From assembly GCF_902459555.1 (NCBI RefSeq), contig NZ_CABPSM010000002.1, forward strand, positions 372,001-436,000: a stretch of 64,000 nt of DNA, written 5' to 3'. This DNA comes from Pandoraea horticolens (lineage in GTDB: Bacteria > Pseudomonadota > Gammaproteobacteria > Burkholderiales > Burkholderiaceae). Under the pieces are notes generated by a model. It saw nothing but the letters and a program-made list of their open reading frames with translations, had not been told where the DNA came from and did no database searches. Below are positions 46,358 through 55,969 of the stretch, in pieces; position 1 is the first letter of the stretch, and each line of letters opens with the position of its first letter. The position numbers were made by a program, and so were the translations under genes.

Positions 46358-47257
46358 ATGAACCGTATTGGAACCGTAATTGTTGCGCTGATCGTTCTGT
46401 TGATCGTGCTTGCCTCGACGATGTTCGTGGTGGATCAGCGCCGTTTTGCCGTGGTGTTTTCGCTGGGCGAGATCCGCGACGTATATAGCCAGCCTGGCCT
46501 GAAATTCAAGTTGCCGCCGCCGCTCCAGACCGTGTTGTATCTGGACAAGCGCATCATGACCATCGATAACCCGGAGCCGGAGCGATTCATCACGGCCGAG
46601 AAGAAGAACCTGATCGTCGACTCGTATGTGAAATGGCGTATCGTCGACCCGCGCAAGTTCTACGTGAGCTTCAAGGGTGAGAGCCGTCTTGCTCAGGATA
46701 GATTGACGCAGCAGATTCGCTCGGCATTGCAGGAAGCGTTCACCAAGCGCACGGTGACGGAAGTGGTGTCGTCGCAGCGTGAGCAGGTGATGCAGTGGGT
46801 CAAGCAGAAGGTCGGCGAAGATGCTGCGCAAGTGGGCATCGAGATTGTCGACGTGCGGATGCGCCGGGTGGATCTGGCCGCTGGCATCAGCGATTCGGTC
46901 TATAGCCGGATGGCTGCCGAGCGTAAGCGCGTGGCGAACGAGCTGCGTTCGACCGGGGCTGCCGAGGCCGAGCAGATTCGTGCCGACGCCGACCGTCAGC
47001 GTGACGTGGTGGTGGCGGAAGCCTATGCCAAGGCCCAGCAGGTTAAGGGCGAGGGCGATGCCACAGCGGCGGGTATTTACGCGCAGGCATTTGGCCGTGA
47101 TCCGCAGTTCGCGCAGTTCTACCAGAGCCTGGAAGCGTACAAGGCGACGTTCCGTGACAAGGCGGACGTCATCATTGCCGACCCGAACAGTGATTTCTTC
47201 CGATTTATGCGCAGTTCCGGTGGTGCTGGCGCGTCGAGCGGAAAAGCGGGAAAATAA
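46358..47257 (+). CDS. hflC: FtsH protease regulator HflC
   Basis: The 299-residue protein has an N-terminal membrane segment (TVIVALIVLLIVLASTMFVV) and an SPFH domain with VDQRRFAVVFSLGEI, then a helical C-terminal region rich in Ala and Gln. It pairs with HflK encoded 12 bp upstream. AGGGGA precedes the ATG. Confidence 0.95.
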   Translation: MNRIGTVIVALIVLLIVLASTMFVVDQRRFAVVFSLGEIRDVYSQPGLKFKLPPPLQTVLYLDKRIMTIDNPEPERFITAEKKNLIVDSYVKWRIVDPRKFYVSFKGESRLAQDRLTQQIRSALQEAFTKRTVTEVVSSQREQVMQWVKQKVGEDAAQVGIEIVDVRMRRVDLAAGISDSVYSRMAAERKRVANELRSTGAAEAEQIRADADRQRDVVVAEAYAKAQQVKGEGDATAAGIYAQAFGRDPQFAQFYQSLEAYKATFRDKADVIIADPNSDFFRFMRSSGGAGASSGKAGK

Positions 47258-47279
47258 CGCCTTTGACATCCGAGTAGCT

Positions 47280-47315
47280 GCCACCGCCCGCGTCAAACGC
47301 GGGCGGTGGCGTTTT
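47280..47315 (+). terminator. Strong terminator after hflC
   Basis: Perfect 13-nt arms GCCACCGCCCGCG and CGCGGGCGGTGGC enclose TCAAA and are followed by GTTTT. It lies 22 bp after hflC and 15 bp before the small DUF2065 gene. Confidence 0.85.
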
Positions 47316-47329
47316 GGCCGAGTCCCCCT

Positions 47330-47521
47330 GTGACCAGCAGCACGATAATTCTCGCTTTGGCCCTCATGCTGATCGTCGAGGGGTTGTTTCCGTTTGTCGC
47401 GCCGGAACGGTGGCGGCAAAGTTTTCGTAAAATAACGGAAATGCCGTCCGGCCAGATTCGCTTCTTCGGCCTGGCCGCCGTCTCGTTGGGGCTGATTCTG
47501 ATGTTGCTGGCCGACCACTAA
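47330..47521 (+). CDS. Small membrane protein, DUF2065 (YjeT-like)
   Basis: The 63-residue protein starts with GTG and has two hydrophobic segments ([20 protein letters not shown] and [20 protein letters not shown]) with the conserved link [20 protein letters not shown]. It matches the YjeT/DUF2065 family that lies between hflC and purA in many proteobacteria. Function is unknown. The strong terminator just upstream means its expression depends on read-through or on an unseen promoter. Confidence 0.85.
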   Translation: MTSSTIILALALMLIVEGLFPFVAPERWRQSFRKITEMPSGQIRFFGLAAVSLGLILMLLADH

Positions 47522-47559
47522 AAGGCGCTTCCCTGCGCCGCCTGAGTACCGAAATACCC

Positions 47560-48720
47560 ATGCCGAACTGGCTCCTTCCCGAAAATATCGCCGACGTGCT
47601 GCCGTCCGAGGCGCGCAAGATCGAAGATCTGCGCCGACTCATGCTCGATCGCTTCCGCACCTACGGGTACGAACTCGTAATGCCGCCGATGCTTGAGTAC
47701 GTCGAGTCGCTGCTGACCGGCACCGGCCACGACCTCGATCTGCGCACGTTCAAGCTCGTTGACCAGCTCTCGGGCCGTACGATGGGCCTGCGCGCCGACA
47801 TCACCCCGCAGATCGCCCGTATCGATGCCCACTTGCTTAATCGCAAGGGCGTGACGCGTCTGTGCTACGCGGGGAGCGTTCTGTTTACGCGTCCACGCAA
47901 TCTGCTGGCAACGCGCGAACCGTTCCAGATCGGCGCTGAAATCTTCGGACATAGCGGGCTGGAAGCCGATCTCGAGATTCAGGAACTGTTGCTCTACTGC
48001 CTGCAACTTGCCGGCCTGAAGCAGATTCGGATCGATTTGTGCCATGCCGGCGTTCTGGAGGCGCTGATTGAGCGCGTGCCGGCTGCCGAGGCTATCGAGA
48101 GCCAGTTGTTCGGTGCTCTCGCGACCAAGGATGTGCCGCAACTCGAAGCGTTGACCCGTGACTTGCCTGTGCGCCTTCGCGATGAACTGCTCGTGTTGAC
48201 CACGTTGTATGGTGAGCCGTCCGAGACACTCGTCCGCGCCCGCAAGGTGCTGCCGGATCTGCCCGGTGTGAAGGCCGCATTGGACGATCTGGCCTATCTG
48301 GCGGCGTCGCAGAACAAGGATGGCCCGGCGGTGTTGTCCATCGATCTGGCCGATCTGCGAGGCTATCAGTACCACAGTGGCGTGATGTTCGCCGCGTATG
48401 TCGACGGTATTCCCAATGCGATTGCGCGCGGTGGACGCTACGACAAGGTGGGGCAGGCGTTCGGGCGAGACCGTCCGGCGACCGGTTTTTCACTTGATTT
48501 GCGTGAATTGGCGGCAATTTCGCCGGTTGAAGCACGCAGTAACGCAATCTTGGCGCCGGCGGATGACGTCCCTGGGTTGCGCGCCAAGATCGAGAGTCTG
48601 CGAGATGCGGGCGAGGTCGTTATCCGCATGCTGCCGGGGCACGATCAGGATTTCGAGGAGTTCACGGGGGACCGTGTGCTTGTCGAGAAAAATGGCCAGT
48701 GGGTTGTGACGCCCCGGTGA
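47560..48720 (+). CDS. hisZ: ATP phosphoribosyltransferase regulatory subunit HisZ
   Basis: The 386-residue protein is a HisS-like class II fold without the anticodon domain: [23 protein letters not shown], then [15 protein letters not shown] and [13 protein letters not shown]. It lacks the full synthetase signature and serves as the regulatory subunit of short-form HisG. Location before purA is common in betaproteobacteria. Confidence 0.93.
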   Translation: MPNWLLPENIADVLPSEARKIEDLRRLMLDRFRTYGYELVMPPMLEYVESLLTGTGHDLDLRTFKLVDQLSGRTMGLRADITPQIARIDAHLLNRKGVTRLCYAGSVLFTRPRNLLATREPFQIGAEIFGHSGLEADLEIQELLLYCLQLAGLKQIRIDLCHAGVLEALIERVPAAEAIESQLFGALATKDVPQLEALTRDLPVRLRDELLVLTTLYGEPSETLVRARKVLPDLPGVKAALDDLAYLAASQNKDGPAVLSIDLADLRGYQYHSGVMFAAYVDGIPNAIARGGRYDKVGQAFGRDRPATGFSLDLRELAAISPVEARSNAILAPADDVPGLRAKIESLRDAGEVVIRMLPGHDQDFEEFTGDRVLVEKNGQWVVTPR

Positions 48721-48764
48721 ACTTCGCTGAAAAAAGCGGCACTAGCGCCCGTCAACACGGGTAG

Positions 48765-50135
<1,371 letters not shown>

Positions 50136-50162
50136 AATACCGTAGGACTGGCAAGGCATACC

Positions 50163-50699
50163 ATGAATTTGCCCCAAAACGACGATAAGAACCTCTGGGT
50201 CTCGTGGGAAGAGTACCATCGACTGATCGAACGCTTGGCGCTCAAGGTCTACGAGTCCAACTGGAAGTTCGACAAGATCCTGTGTCTGGCCCGTGGTGGT
50301 TTGCGTGTAGGCGATCAGCTTGCGCGCATCTACGACGTGCCGCTCGCGATTCTGGCGACCAGTTCGTATCGTGAAGCCGAAGGCACTGTTCGTGGCGATC
50401 TCGACATCGCGCAGTACATCACCATCACGCGCGGCGAGCTGGAAGGCCGTGTGTTGCTGGTCGACGATCTGGTCGATTCGGGGGTGACGCTCGAACGCGT
50501 TGGCAAGCACCTCAAGGAGCGTTTCCCGAAGGTGACCGATGTGCGCTCCGCAGTGCTGTGGCACAAGGCCTGTTCGAAGGTGGCTCCGGATTACGCGGTC
50601 GAATTCCTGGCAACGAATCCCTGGATTCACCAGCCCTTCGAGGAATACGACACGCTGCGTCCGCACAACTTGTCTGCGTGGATCAAGCGCGGCACCTAA
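50163..50699 (+). CDS. Purine phosphoribosyltransferase
   Basis: The 178-residue type I phosphoribosyltransferase has the PRPP loop VLLVDDLVDSGVT and an upstream FDKILCLARGGLRVGDQLA. The domain order suits hypoxanthine/xanthine-guanine phosphoribosyltransferases. It follows purA by 27 bp, consistent with purine salvage; base preference cannot be told from the sequence. Confidence 0.87.
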   Translation: MNLPQNDDKNLWVSWEEYHRLIERLALKVYESNWKFDKILCLARGGLRVGDQLARIYDVPLAILATSSYREAEGTVRGDLDIAQYITITRGELEGRVLLVDDLVDSGVTLERVGKHLKERFPKVTDVRSAVLWHKACSKVAPDYAVEFLATNPWIHQPFEEYDTLRPHNLSAWIKRGT

Positions 50700-50965
50700 G
50701 CGATATTGGTAAGGCCGGGTGTGCTGAGAGGCGTAGTTCGGTGGGGAAATCCAACAAACAGGCGGTGACATCGGAAGATGCCCCGCCTGTATTGTTTTGT
50801 GCGTCCGTTTCCGAGTTTTTGCCGTCGATTAGACATGCGATGGTGCGGCAAGGTTATTTGGCGGGCAATCTCCCCTCTGCTCGAAGCTTCAGTGGTTCGG
50901 GGGGCGTGATTTCATACGATATCAATCACGACCTGCGCAGATTCCTCGACTGCGGTTCCGTCACG
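50700..50965. other. Intergenic region upstream of the Cys-rich secreted protein
   Basis: No convincing gene or promoter is seen in these 266 bp. The frame of the next gene stays open across it, but the sequence before the ATG at 50966 lacks a signal peptide. Confidence 0.4.
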
Positions 50966-51598
50966 ATGAAGTGGTTTGACCACTATTCTGCGATTTTTTC
51001 TACATGTCTTCTTGGCGTGATGGCATTGACTGGCACGCCAAGTCTTGCCGCGTCTGCCGTGGCGGGAGTGCGTACGGCAAACGGGCTTCGATATGTCTAT
51101 GTGACCAACCAGACATCGATGGCCAAGGCCAAACTGGCCGTGTTGGACCGGTGTAGAACCCAACTCGCTTCCGGCAGCCGGGGAGGGCAATGCGAGGTGC
51201 TGATGGCCGGGAACGGGCCCGCTTACTGGGCGGTTGTGCGTGCAAGTAACGGGGAGGTCGGCGTCGCGCTCGGCGATACCCAGACATCTGCCGTTCAGGA
51301 TGCATTTGTCGTTTGTCAGCGCGGAGGCGAATGCTCTGTCGATAACGCGTACATCTGGTTCGATAACGGCCAGCGTCCAGGCAAGCGTTTGCCACCGCCT
51401 CCTGCGGCTCAGGCGCCGCCCGTGCAGTGCAAGATTCCCACGGGGCAGGTCGTACGCATGCAGACGCGATGTATCAACGGCGAGTGCATCCGGACGTACG
51501 AGAACGGGTGCACGGTTCGCTTCCAGGCTGCACGCTGCCTGGACCCGGAGACGAACAGCTACGTGTGGCGACCGAACGGTTGCGGCGATGGGGGCTGA
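50966..51598 (+). CDS. Secreted Cys-rich protein with DUF4189-like domain
   Basis: The 210-residue protein has a signal peptide (FSTCLLGVMALTGTPSLAAS) and a region from about 45 to 135 with YWAVVRASNGEVGVALGDT, then AFVVCQRGGECSV, resembling DUF4189. After a Pro-rich linker (PPPPAAQAPP) comes a C-terminal module with six cysteines (for example RCINGECIRTYENGC). Cysteines total about ten, suggesting disulfide bonds in the periplasm or outside. No function is known for the family. The domain call is tentative; the export signal is clear. Confidence 0.68.
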   Translation: MKWFDHYSAIFSTCLLGVMALTGTPSLAASAVAGVRTANGLRYVYVTNQTSMAKAKLAVLDRCRTQLASGSRGGQCEVLMAGNGPAYWAVVRASNGEVGVALGDTQTSAVQDAFVVCQRGGECSVDNAYIWFDNGQRPGKRLPPPPAAQAPPVQCKIPTGQVVRMQTRCINGECIRTYENGCTVRFQAARCLDPETNSYVWRPNGCGDGG

Positions 51599-51664
51599 TG
51601 GTTCGGCATGTTGTGGGGATCGTCCGGTGCGTGATGTGTTGTTCCGTGCATCCCGCCATCAACG

Positions 51665-51692
51665 AAAATGGGCGCCCGAAGGCGCCCATTTT
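51665..51692. terminator. Bidirectional terminator
   Basis: Arms AAAATGGGCGCC and GGCGCCCATTTT flank the tetraloop CGAA. It serves the Cys-rich protein gene and the convergent oligopeptidase gene. Confidence 0.9.
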
Positions 51693-51715
51693 TCATTGAA
51701 GACTCCCGTTGGGCG

Positions 51716-53794
51716 TCAGCTTGCCGACATGCCGCTGTGACGCAGCAGGGCATCAACTTGCGGCGCGCGGCCCCGGAACGCGATAAACGACGCCATTGCT
51801 TCGCGGCTACCACCCACCGCGAGAATTTCATCGCGATAGCGGGCGCCCGTCGCCGTGTCGAGTACCGACCCGCTCACCTGCGCGGCCTCTTCAAACGCCG
51901 CGTACACGTCGGCAGACAGCACCTCGGCCCACTTGTAACTGTAGTAGCCGGCCGCATAGCCCCCCGCAAAGACGTGGCTGAATGTATTCGGCCAACGCGA
52001 GAACTCTGCTTGCGGCGTGACGTGCAGCCGATCGTTGATGCGTTTCGAAAGCGCCAGCACCGATTCGTTGCCACGCGGATCGAAGTCGTAATGCAGGTGC
52101 ATGTCGAAGTCGGAGAAGACCAACTGGCGCAGCATCATCAGGCCGCTCTGGAAATTGCGCGCTGCGATCATCTTGTCGAACAGCGTGCGTGGCAACGGCG
52201 CGCCTGTGTCGACGTGCGCCGTCATGTGTTCCAGCACATCCCATTCCCAGCAGAAGTTCTCCATGAACTGAGACGGCAATTCGACGGCATCCCACTCGAC
52301 GCCATTGATGCCCGCCACGCCAGCATCTTCTACTTGCGTGAGCATGTGATGCAGGCCGTGTCCGAATTCATGGAACAGCGTGATGACGTCGTCGTGCGGC
52401 AGCAGCGCAGGCTTGTCGCCAACGGGGGCTGGGAAGTTGCACACGAGGTAGGCCACCGGCGTTTGCAACTCGCCATCGTGCAGGCGCTTGCGGGTTCGGG
52501 CGCTGTCCATCCATGCACCACCGCGTTTGCCTTCGCGGGCGAACAGGTCCATGTAGAACTGCGCGACCAGTTCGCCATCGCGCTCGATGCGGAAGAAGCG
52601 CACATCCGGATGCCAGGTTTCGGCATCTTGCGGACGAATCGTGACACCGAACAGCGTGCCAGCGACGCGGAACAGACCGTCAAGCACCTTGGGCAACGGG
52701 AAATATTGGCGGACTTCCGTTTCCGAGAAGGCGTAGCGTTGCTGGCGCAGCTTTTCCGACACGTAGGCTGTGTCCCACGGCTGCAACTTATCGATGCCAA
52801 GCGAGGCGGCGGCAAACGCTTGCAGTTCTTCCCAATCCTTTTCGGCGTACGGACGCGCGCGTCGGGCGAGGTCTTCGAGGAACTCAAGGACTTGCGCGGG
52901 CGATTCGGCCATCTTGGGTTCGAGCGATACCTCGGCATAGTTCTTGAAGCCGAGCATGTGGGCTTCTTCGCGGCGCAGAGAGAGTTGTTCGATAACGATC
53001 TCAGTGTTGTCCCAACTGGCTTCGCCGTCGCCGAATTGCGGGCCAAGTTCTGATGCGCGCGTGATGTTGGCGCGATATAACTTCTCGCGAAGCGCACGAT
53101 TGTCCGCGTATTGCAGCACCGGGAAGTACGACGGGAAGTGCAGTGTGAATTTCCAGCCTTCGAGGCCGTCGCGTTCCGCTGCGGCGCGCGCAGCGGCCTT
53201 GTCGTCGTCAGGTACGCCGGAAAGCGCTTGCTCGTCGGTCACGACAAGCGAGAACTTATTCGTGGCGTCGAGCACGTGGTCCGAAAAGCTCTTGGCCAGA
53301 TATGCCTGCCGTTCCTGAATTTCGGCGAATCGCGGTTTCTGATCTTCGGGAAGTTCGGCGCCGCCCAGGCGGAAACCGCGCATCTCGTTGTCGAGAATCT
53401 TCTTGCGCGCTGGCGACAGACCTGCGAATTCCGAGCCTGCAGCGATGGCCTTGTACTTTTCGAACAGCGCCAGATTCTGACCGACGCTCGCCGAGAATTC
53501 GGTGACGCGCGGCAGGTTTTCGCTGTACGCCGCACGCAGCTCCGGTGTATCGGCGACCGCGTTCAGGTGCCCGACGATTTCCCAGGCACGGCCCAGGCCT
53601 TCGGTACCGTCTTCCACGGCGTCGAGAATGTCGGCCCAGGTCGCCGGCGTAGACGGGGCCGCCGCCCGGTCGACCGCCGCGCGCGCTTGCTCCAGCAATA
53701 CGTCAACGGCGGGTGTCACGTGTTCGGGGCGGATCTCGGCGAAACGCGGGAGTCCTTCGATATCGAGCAGAGGATTGGTTTGCGGCGTATTCAT
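51716..53794 (-). CDS. prlC: Oligopeptidase A (M3 metallopeptidase)
   Basis: The 692-residue protein has the zinc motif HEFGH in TLFHEFGHGLHHML with a downstream Glu, plus the M3 C-terminal catalytic fold, and starts MNTPQTNPLLDIEGLPRF as PrlC does. It degrades short peptides and cleaved signal peptides in the cytoplasm. An in-frame GTG at 53809 would add five residues; neither start has a good ribosome-binding site. Confidence 0.94.
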   Translation of the reverse strand: MNTPQTNPLLDIEGLPRFAEIRPEHVTPAVDVLLEQARAAVDRAAAPSTPATWADILDAVEDGTEGLGRAWEIVGHLNAVADTPELRAAYSENLPRVTEFSASVGQNLALFEKYKAIAAGSEFAGLSPARKKILDNEMRGFRLGGAELPEDQKPRFAEIQERQAYLAKSFSDHVLDATNKFSLVVTDEQALSGVPDDDKAAARAAAERDGLEGWKFTLHFPSYFPVLQYADNRALREKLYRANITRASELGPQFGDGEASWDNTEIVIEQLSLRREEAHMLGFKNYAEVSLEPKMAESPAQVLEFLEDLARRARPYAEKDWEELQAFAAASLGIDKLQPWDTAYVSEKLRQQRYAFSETEVRQYFPLPKVLDGLFRVAGTLFGVTIRPQDAETWHPDVRFFRIERDGELVAQFYMDLFAREGKRGGAWMDSARTRKRLHDGELQTPVAYLVCNFPAPVGDKPALLPHDDVITLFHEFGHGLHHMLTQVEDAGVAGINGVEWDAVELPSQFMENFCWEWDVLEHMTAHVDTGAPLPRTLFDKMIAARNFQSGLMMLRQLVFSDFDMHLHYDFDPRGNESVLALSKRINDRLHVTPQAEFSRWPNTFSHVFAGGYAAGYYSYKWAEVLSADVYAAFEEAAQVSGSVLDTATGARYRDEILAVGGSREAMASFIAFRGRAPQVDALLRHSGMSAS

Positions 53795-54068
53795 GCGTTC
53801 GGTGTCCACTTGAAGGGGCTTACAAGGAGTGTGGGGGCATCCAGTCGAATTTTCCAGTCGTTTTTTTCAACTGGCACGATTGAGATGACTGATGGGGAAC
53901 CGCCTGAAACCCCCTGTCGGGCATGCGTTCGCCGGGTTTTGCTGGGTTGATGGAGGCGGCGGCTGACGACGGTACCGATACGCGATACAGGCAGGATTTT
54001 CGGGACATTCTGACCCAGGCATCGGCCCTTTCGCCGAGGGCATTGGCGCCGGGCCTAGACAAACAACG
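53795..54068. other. Intergenic region between prlC and folD
   Basis: No gene is recognised here. It should carry the prlC promoter, but no clear elements were found. The end joins the folD terminator. Confidence 0.4.
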
Positions 54069-54102
54069 AGGGCGCAGCCGGCCTGTCGGTCGGCTGCGCC
54101 CT
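54069..54102 (-). terminator. Terminator of folD
   Basis: Arms AGGGCGCAGCCG and CGGCTGCGCCCT enclose a 10-nt loop; on the minus strand they are followed by CGTTGTTTG. It lies 35 bp after the folD stop. Confidence 0.65.
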
Positions 54103-54137
54103 GCGAGCAGTGCGGAACTGCCGGAACTGCCCGACGC

Positions 54138-54992
54138 TCAGGCGCCGAGCGCGCGCTCGGCTGCCTCGATGGTATTCACGAGGAGCATGGTGATTGTCAT
54201 CGGACCGACACCACCCGGCACCGGCGTGATGAAGCCGGCGACATCCTTGACGCCATTGAAATCGACGTCGCCGCACAGCTTGCCTGCGTCATCGCGGTTC
54301 ATCCCAACGTCGATCACGGCCGCACCCGGCTTGACCATGTCGGCCGTGACGATGTTGCGCTTGCCTACGGCGGCGACGATCACGTCGGCGTTGCGGGTGT
54401 GAGCGGCCAGATCGCGCGTTTTGCTATTGCAGATCGTGACGGTGGCGCCCGCCTGAAGCAGCATCATGGCCATCGGCTTGCCAACGATGTTCGATGCACC
54501 GATCACCACGGCCACCGCCCCACGCAGCGGGAAATCCACCGATTCCAGCATTTTCATGCAGCCATACGGCGTGCAGGGGCGGAACAGGGGCGCGCCGGTC
54601 ATCAGGGCGCCGGCATTCGATACGTGAAAGCCGTCGACATCCTTTCCCGGGGCGATGGCCTCGAGCACCTTGTGGCTGTCGATATGCTTCGGCAGGGGGA
54701 GTTGCACGAGGATGCCGTTGATCTTCGGATCGCGGTTGAGTTCGTCGATGCGGGCGAGCAGGGCACTCTCTGTCAGGTCGGCCGGGTAGCGGTCGAGCGA
54801 CGAATGCAGGCCGTTGTCTTCGCAAGCCTTGACCTTATTACGTACGTAGACCTGGCTGGCGGGGTCCTCACCGACCAGAACCACGGCAAGACCGGGCTGA
54901 TGGCCGCGGGCGGTGAGGGCGGCGGCGCGCGTGGCAACTTCGGCGCGAATGCGTTTGGCGAGGGCGTTGCCGTCGATGAGGGTGGCGGTCAT
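54138..54992 (-). CDS. folD: Bifunctional methylenetetrahydrofolate dehydrogenase/cyclohydrolase
   Basis: The 284-residue protein has [13 protein letters not shown] with the catalytic Lys, [20 protein letters not shown] and the NADP motif [16 protein letters not shown]. It interconverts methylene-, methenyl- and formyl-THF in one-carbon metabolism. Confidence 0.97.
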   Translation of the reverse strand: MTATLIDGNALAKRIRAEVATRAAALTARGHQPGLAVVLVGEDPASQVYVRNKVKACEDNGLHSSLDRYPADLTESALLARIDELNRDPKINGILVQLPLPKHIDSHKVLEAIAPGKDVDGFHVSNAGALMTGAPLFRPCTPYGCMKMLESVDFPLRGAVAVVIGASNIVGKPMAMMLLQAGATVTICNSKTRDLAAHTRNADVIVAAVGKRNIVTADMVKPGAAVIDVGMNRDDAGKLCGDVDFNGVKDVAGFITPVPGGVGPMTITMLLVNTIEAAERALGA

Positions 54993-55324
54993 GATGCGTG
55001 GGTATCGTATGAAGGAAGGGGGCTGGCCTATAGGGCCGGATACGGCAGCGATAGTCAGGCGGGTGACAGACGCAAAGACCGTATTATAACGGCGCGCCGG
55101 AACGGGCGGGAGGGGGCGAGTTACCTCGGACCAGGCATTGACGGGCTTTGCCTTTGGCCGTCATTCGACCGCCTGGGAAGCGAAGTGCTTCGTCGGACTG
55201 GCGTCGCTCGATGCTGATGGCGAGCAACGCCATGCGGATGCGGCCGGAAGACAATCCGGCCGCTAATCCGGCGCCCCGTCGGTGGGTCGACGCGGCGCAA
55301 TGCATACGTCAGTCTACGATGCGG
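54993..55324. other. Intergenic region between folD and the response regulator
   Basis: About 330 bp without a gene. A short inverted repeat GCGAAGTGCTTCGT lies near 55182 without a T tract. Nothing else is seen. Confidence 0.4.
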
Positions 55325-55969
55325 TTAAGGGCGAGGTGACCCGCTTGAGCGTTTGGAGAGTGCAAGGCGGAGCAAGTCGGCGACGGTATTGACGTTGAGC
55401 TTCTCCATGATGTTGGCGCGGTGTGCCTCGACCGTTTTGATGCTGATGCCAAGATCATCGGCAATCTGCTTGTTCAGGCGGCCGGCAATAATGCGCTCCA
55501 GCACCTGATGTTCGCGGCTCGTGAGCTTCGAAAGCAGGTCTTCGGCGGCTTGCTGCTCACGTTGGCTGCTCGCGTCTTGCCGGGCCTTCGAAAGCATTCG
55601 TTCGACTTGAGCGCGGAGTTCCGCTTCGTCAAAAGGCTTTTCGATGAAATCCATCGCGCCTTTTTTCATCGTGTCGACCGCCATCGGCACGTCGCCGTGG
55701 CCCGTCACGAAGATGATCGGAATGTTGAACCGGTTTTCAACCAGTTTTTCCTGTAGCTCCAGCCCGCTCATGCCGGGCATGCGAACGTCGAGAATCAGGC
55801 AGCCCACCTGATGTCCGTTGTAGTGCGAAAGAAATTCCTCTGCGCTTGCAAAGCCTCGCACATGGTAGCCATTGGCCTCGAGAAGCCAGCGAAGCGAGTC
55901 ACGGACCGCTTCGTCGTCATCGACAACGAAGACGGTTTCTTGGTCAGTATTGGTGTTGGGTGTCGTCAT
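55325..55969 (-). CDS. FixJ-type response regulator
   Basis: The 214-residue protein has a full receiver: acidic VDDDEA, phospho-acceptor Asp in LILDVRMPGMSG, Thr in FVTGHGD and Lys in EKPFDE. The LuxR-type helix-turn-helix follows (LTSREHQVLERIIAGRLNKQIADDLGIS). It matches the FixJ/TodT/TtrR class. The start at 55969 has GGAGG upstream and overlaps the kinase stop by 4 nt, so kinase and regulator are coupled. It is encoded divergently from aceE and may regulate that promoter region, but no target is proven. Confidence 0.93.
   Translation of the reverse strand: MTTPNTNTDQETVFVVDDDEAVRDSLRWLLEANGYHVRGFASAEEFLSHYNGHQVGCLILDVRMPGMSGLELQEKLVENRFNIPIIFVTGHGDVPMAVDTMKKGAMDFIEKPFDEAELRAQVERMLSKARQDASSQREQQAAEDLLSKLTSREHQVLERIIAGRLNKQIADDLGISIKTVEAHRANIMEKLNVNTVADLLRLALSKRSSGSPRP

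Noticed and set aside
47560-48720. A second histidyl-tRNA synthetase
   Set aside because: It lacks the anticodon-binding domain and the full histidine-specific motif; length and location fit HisZ.
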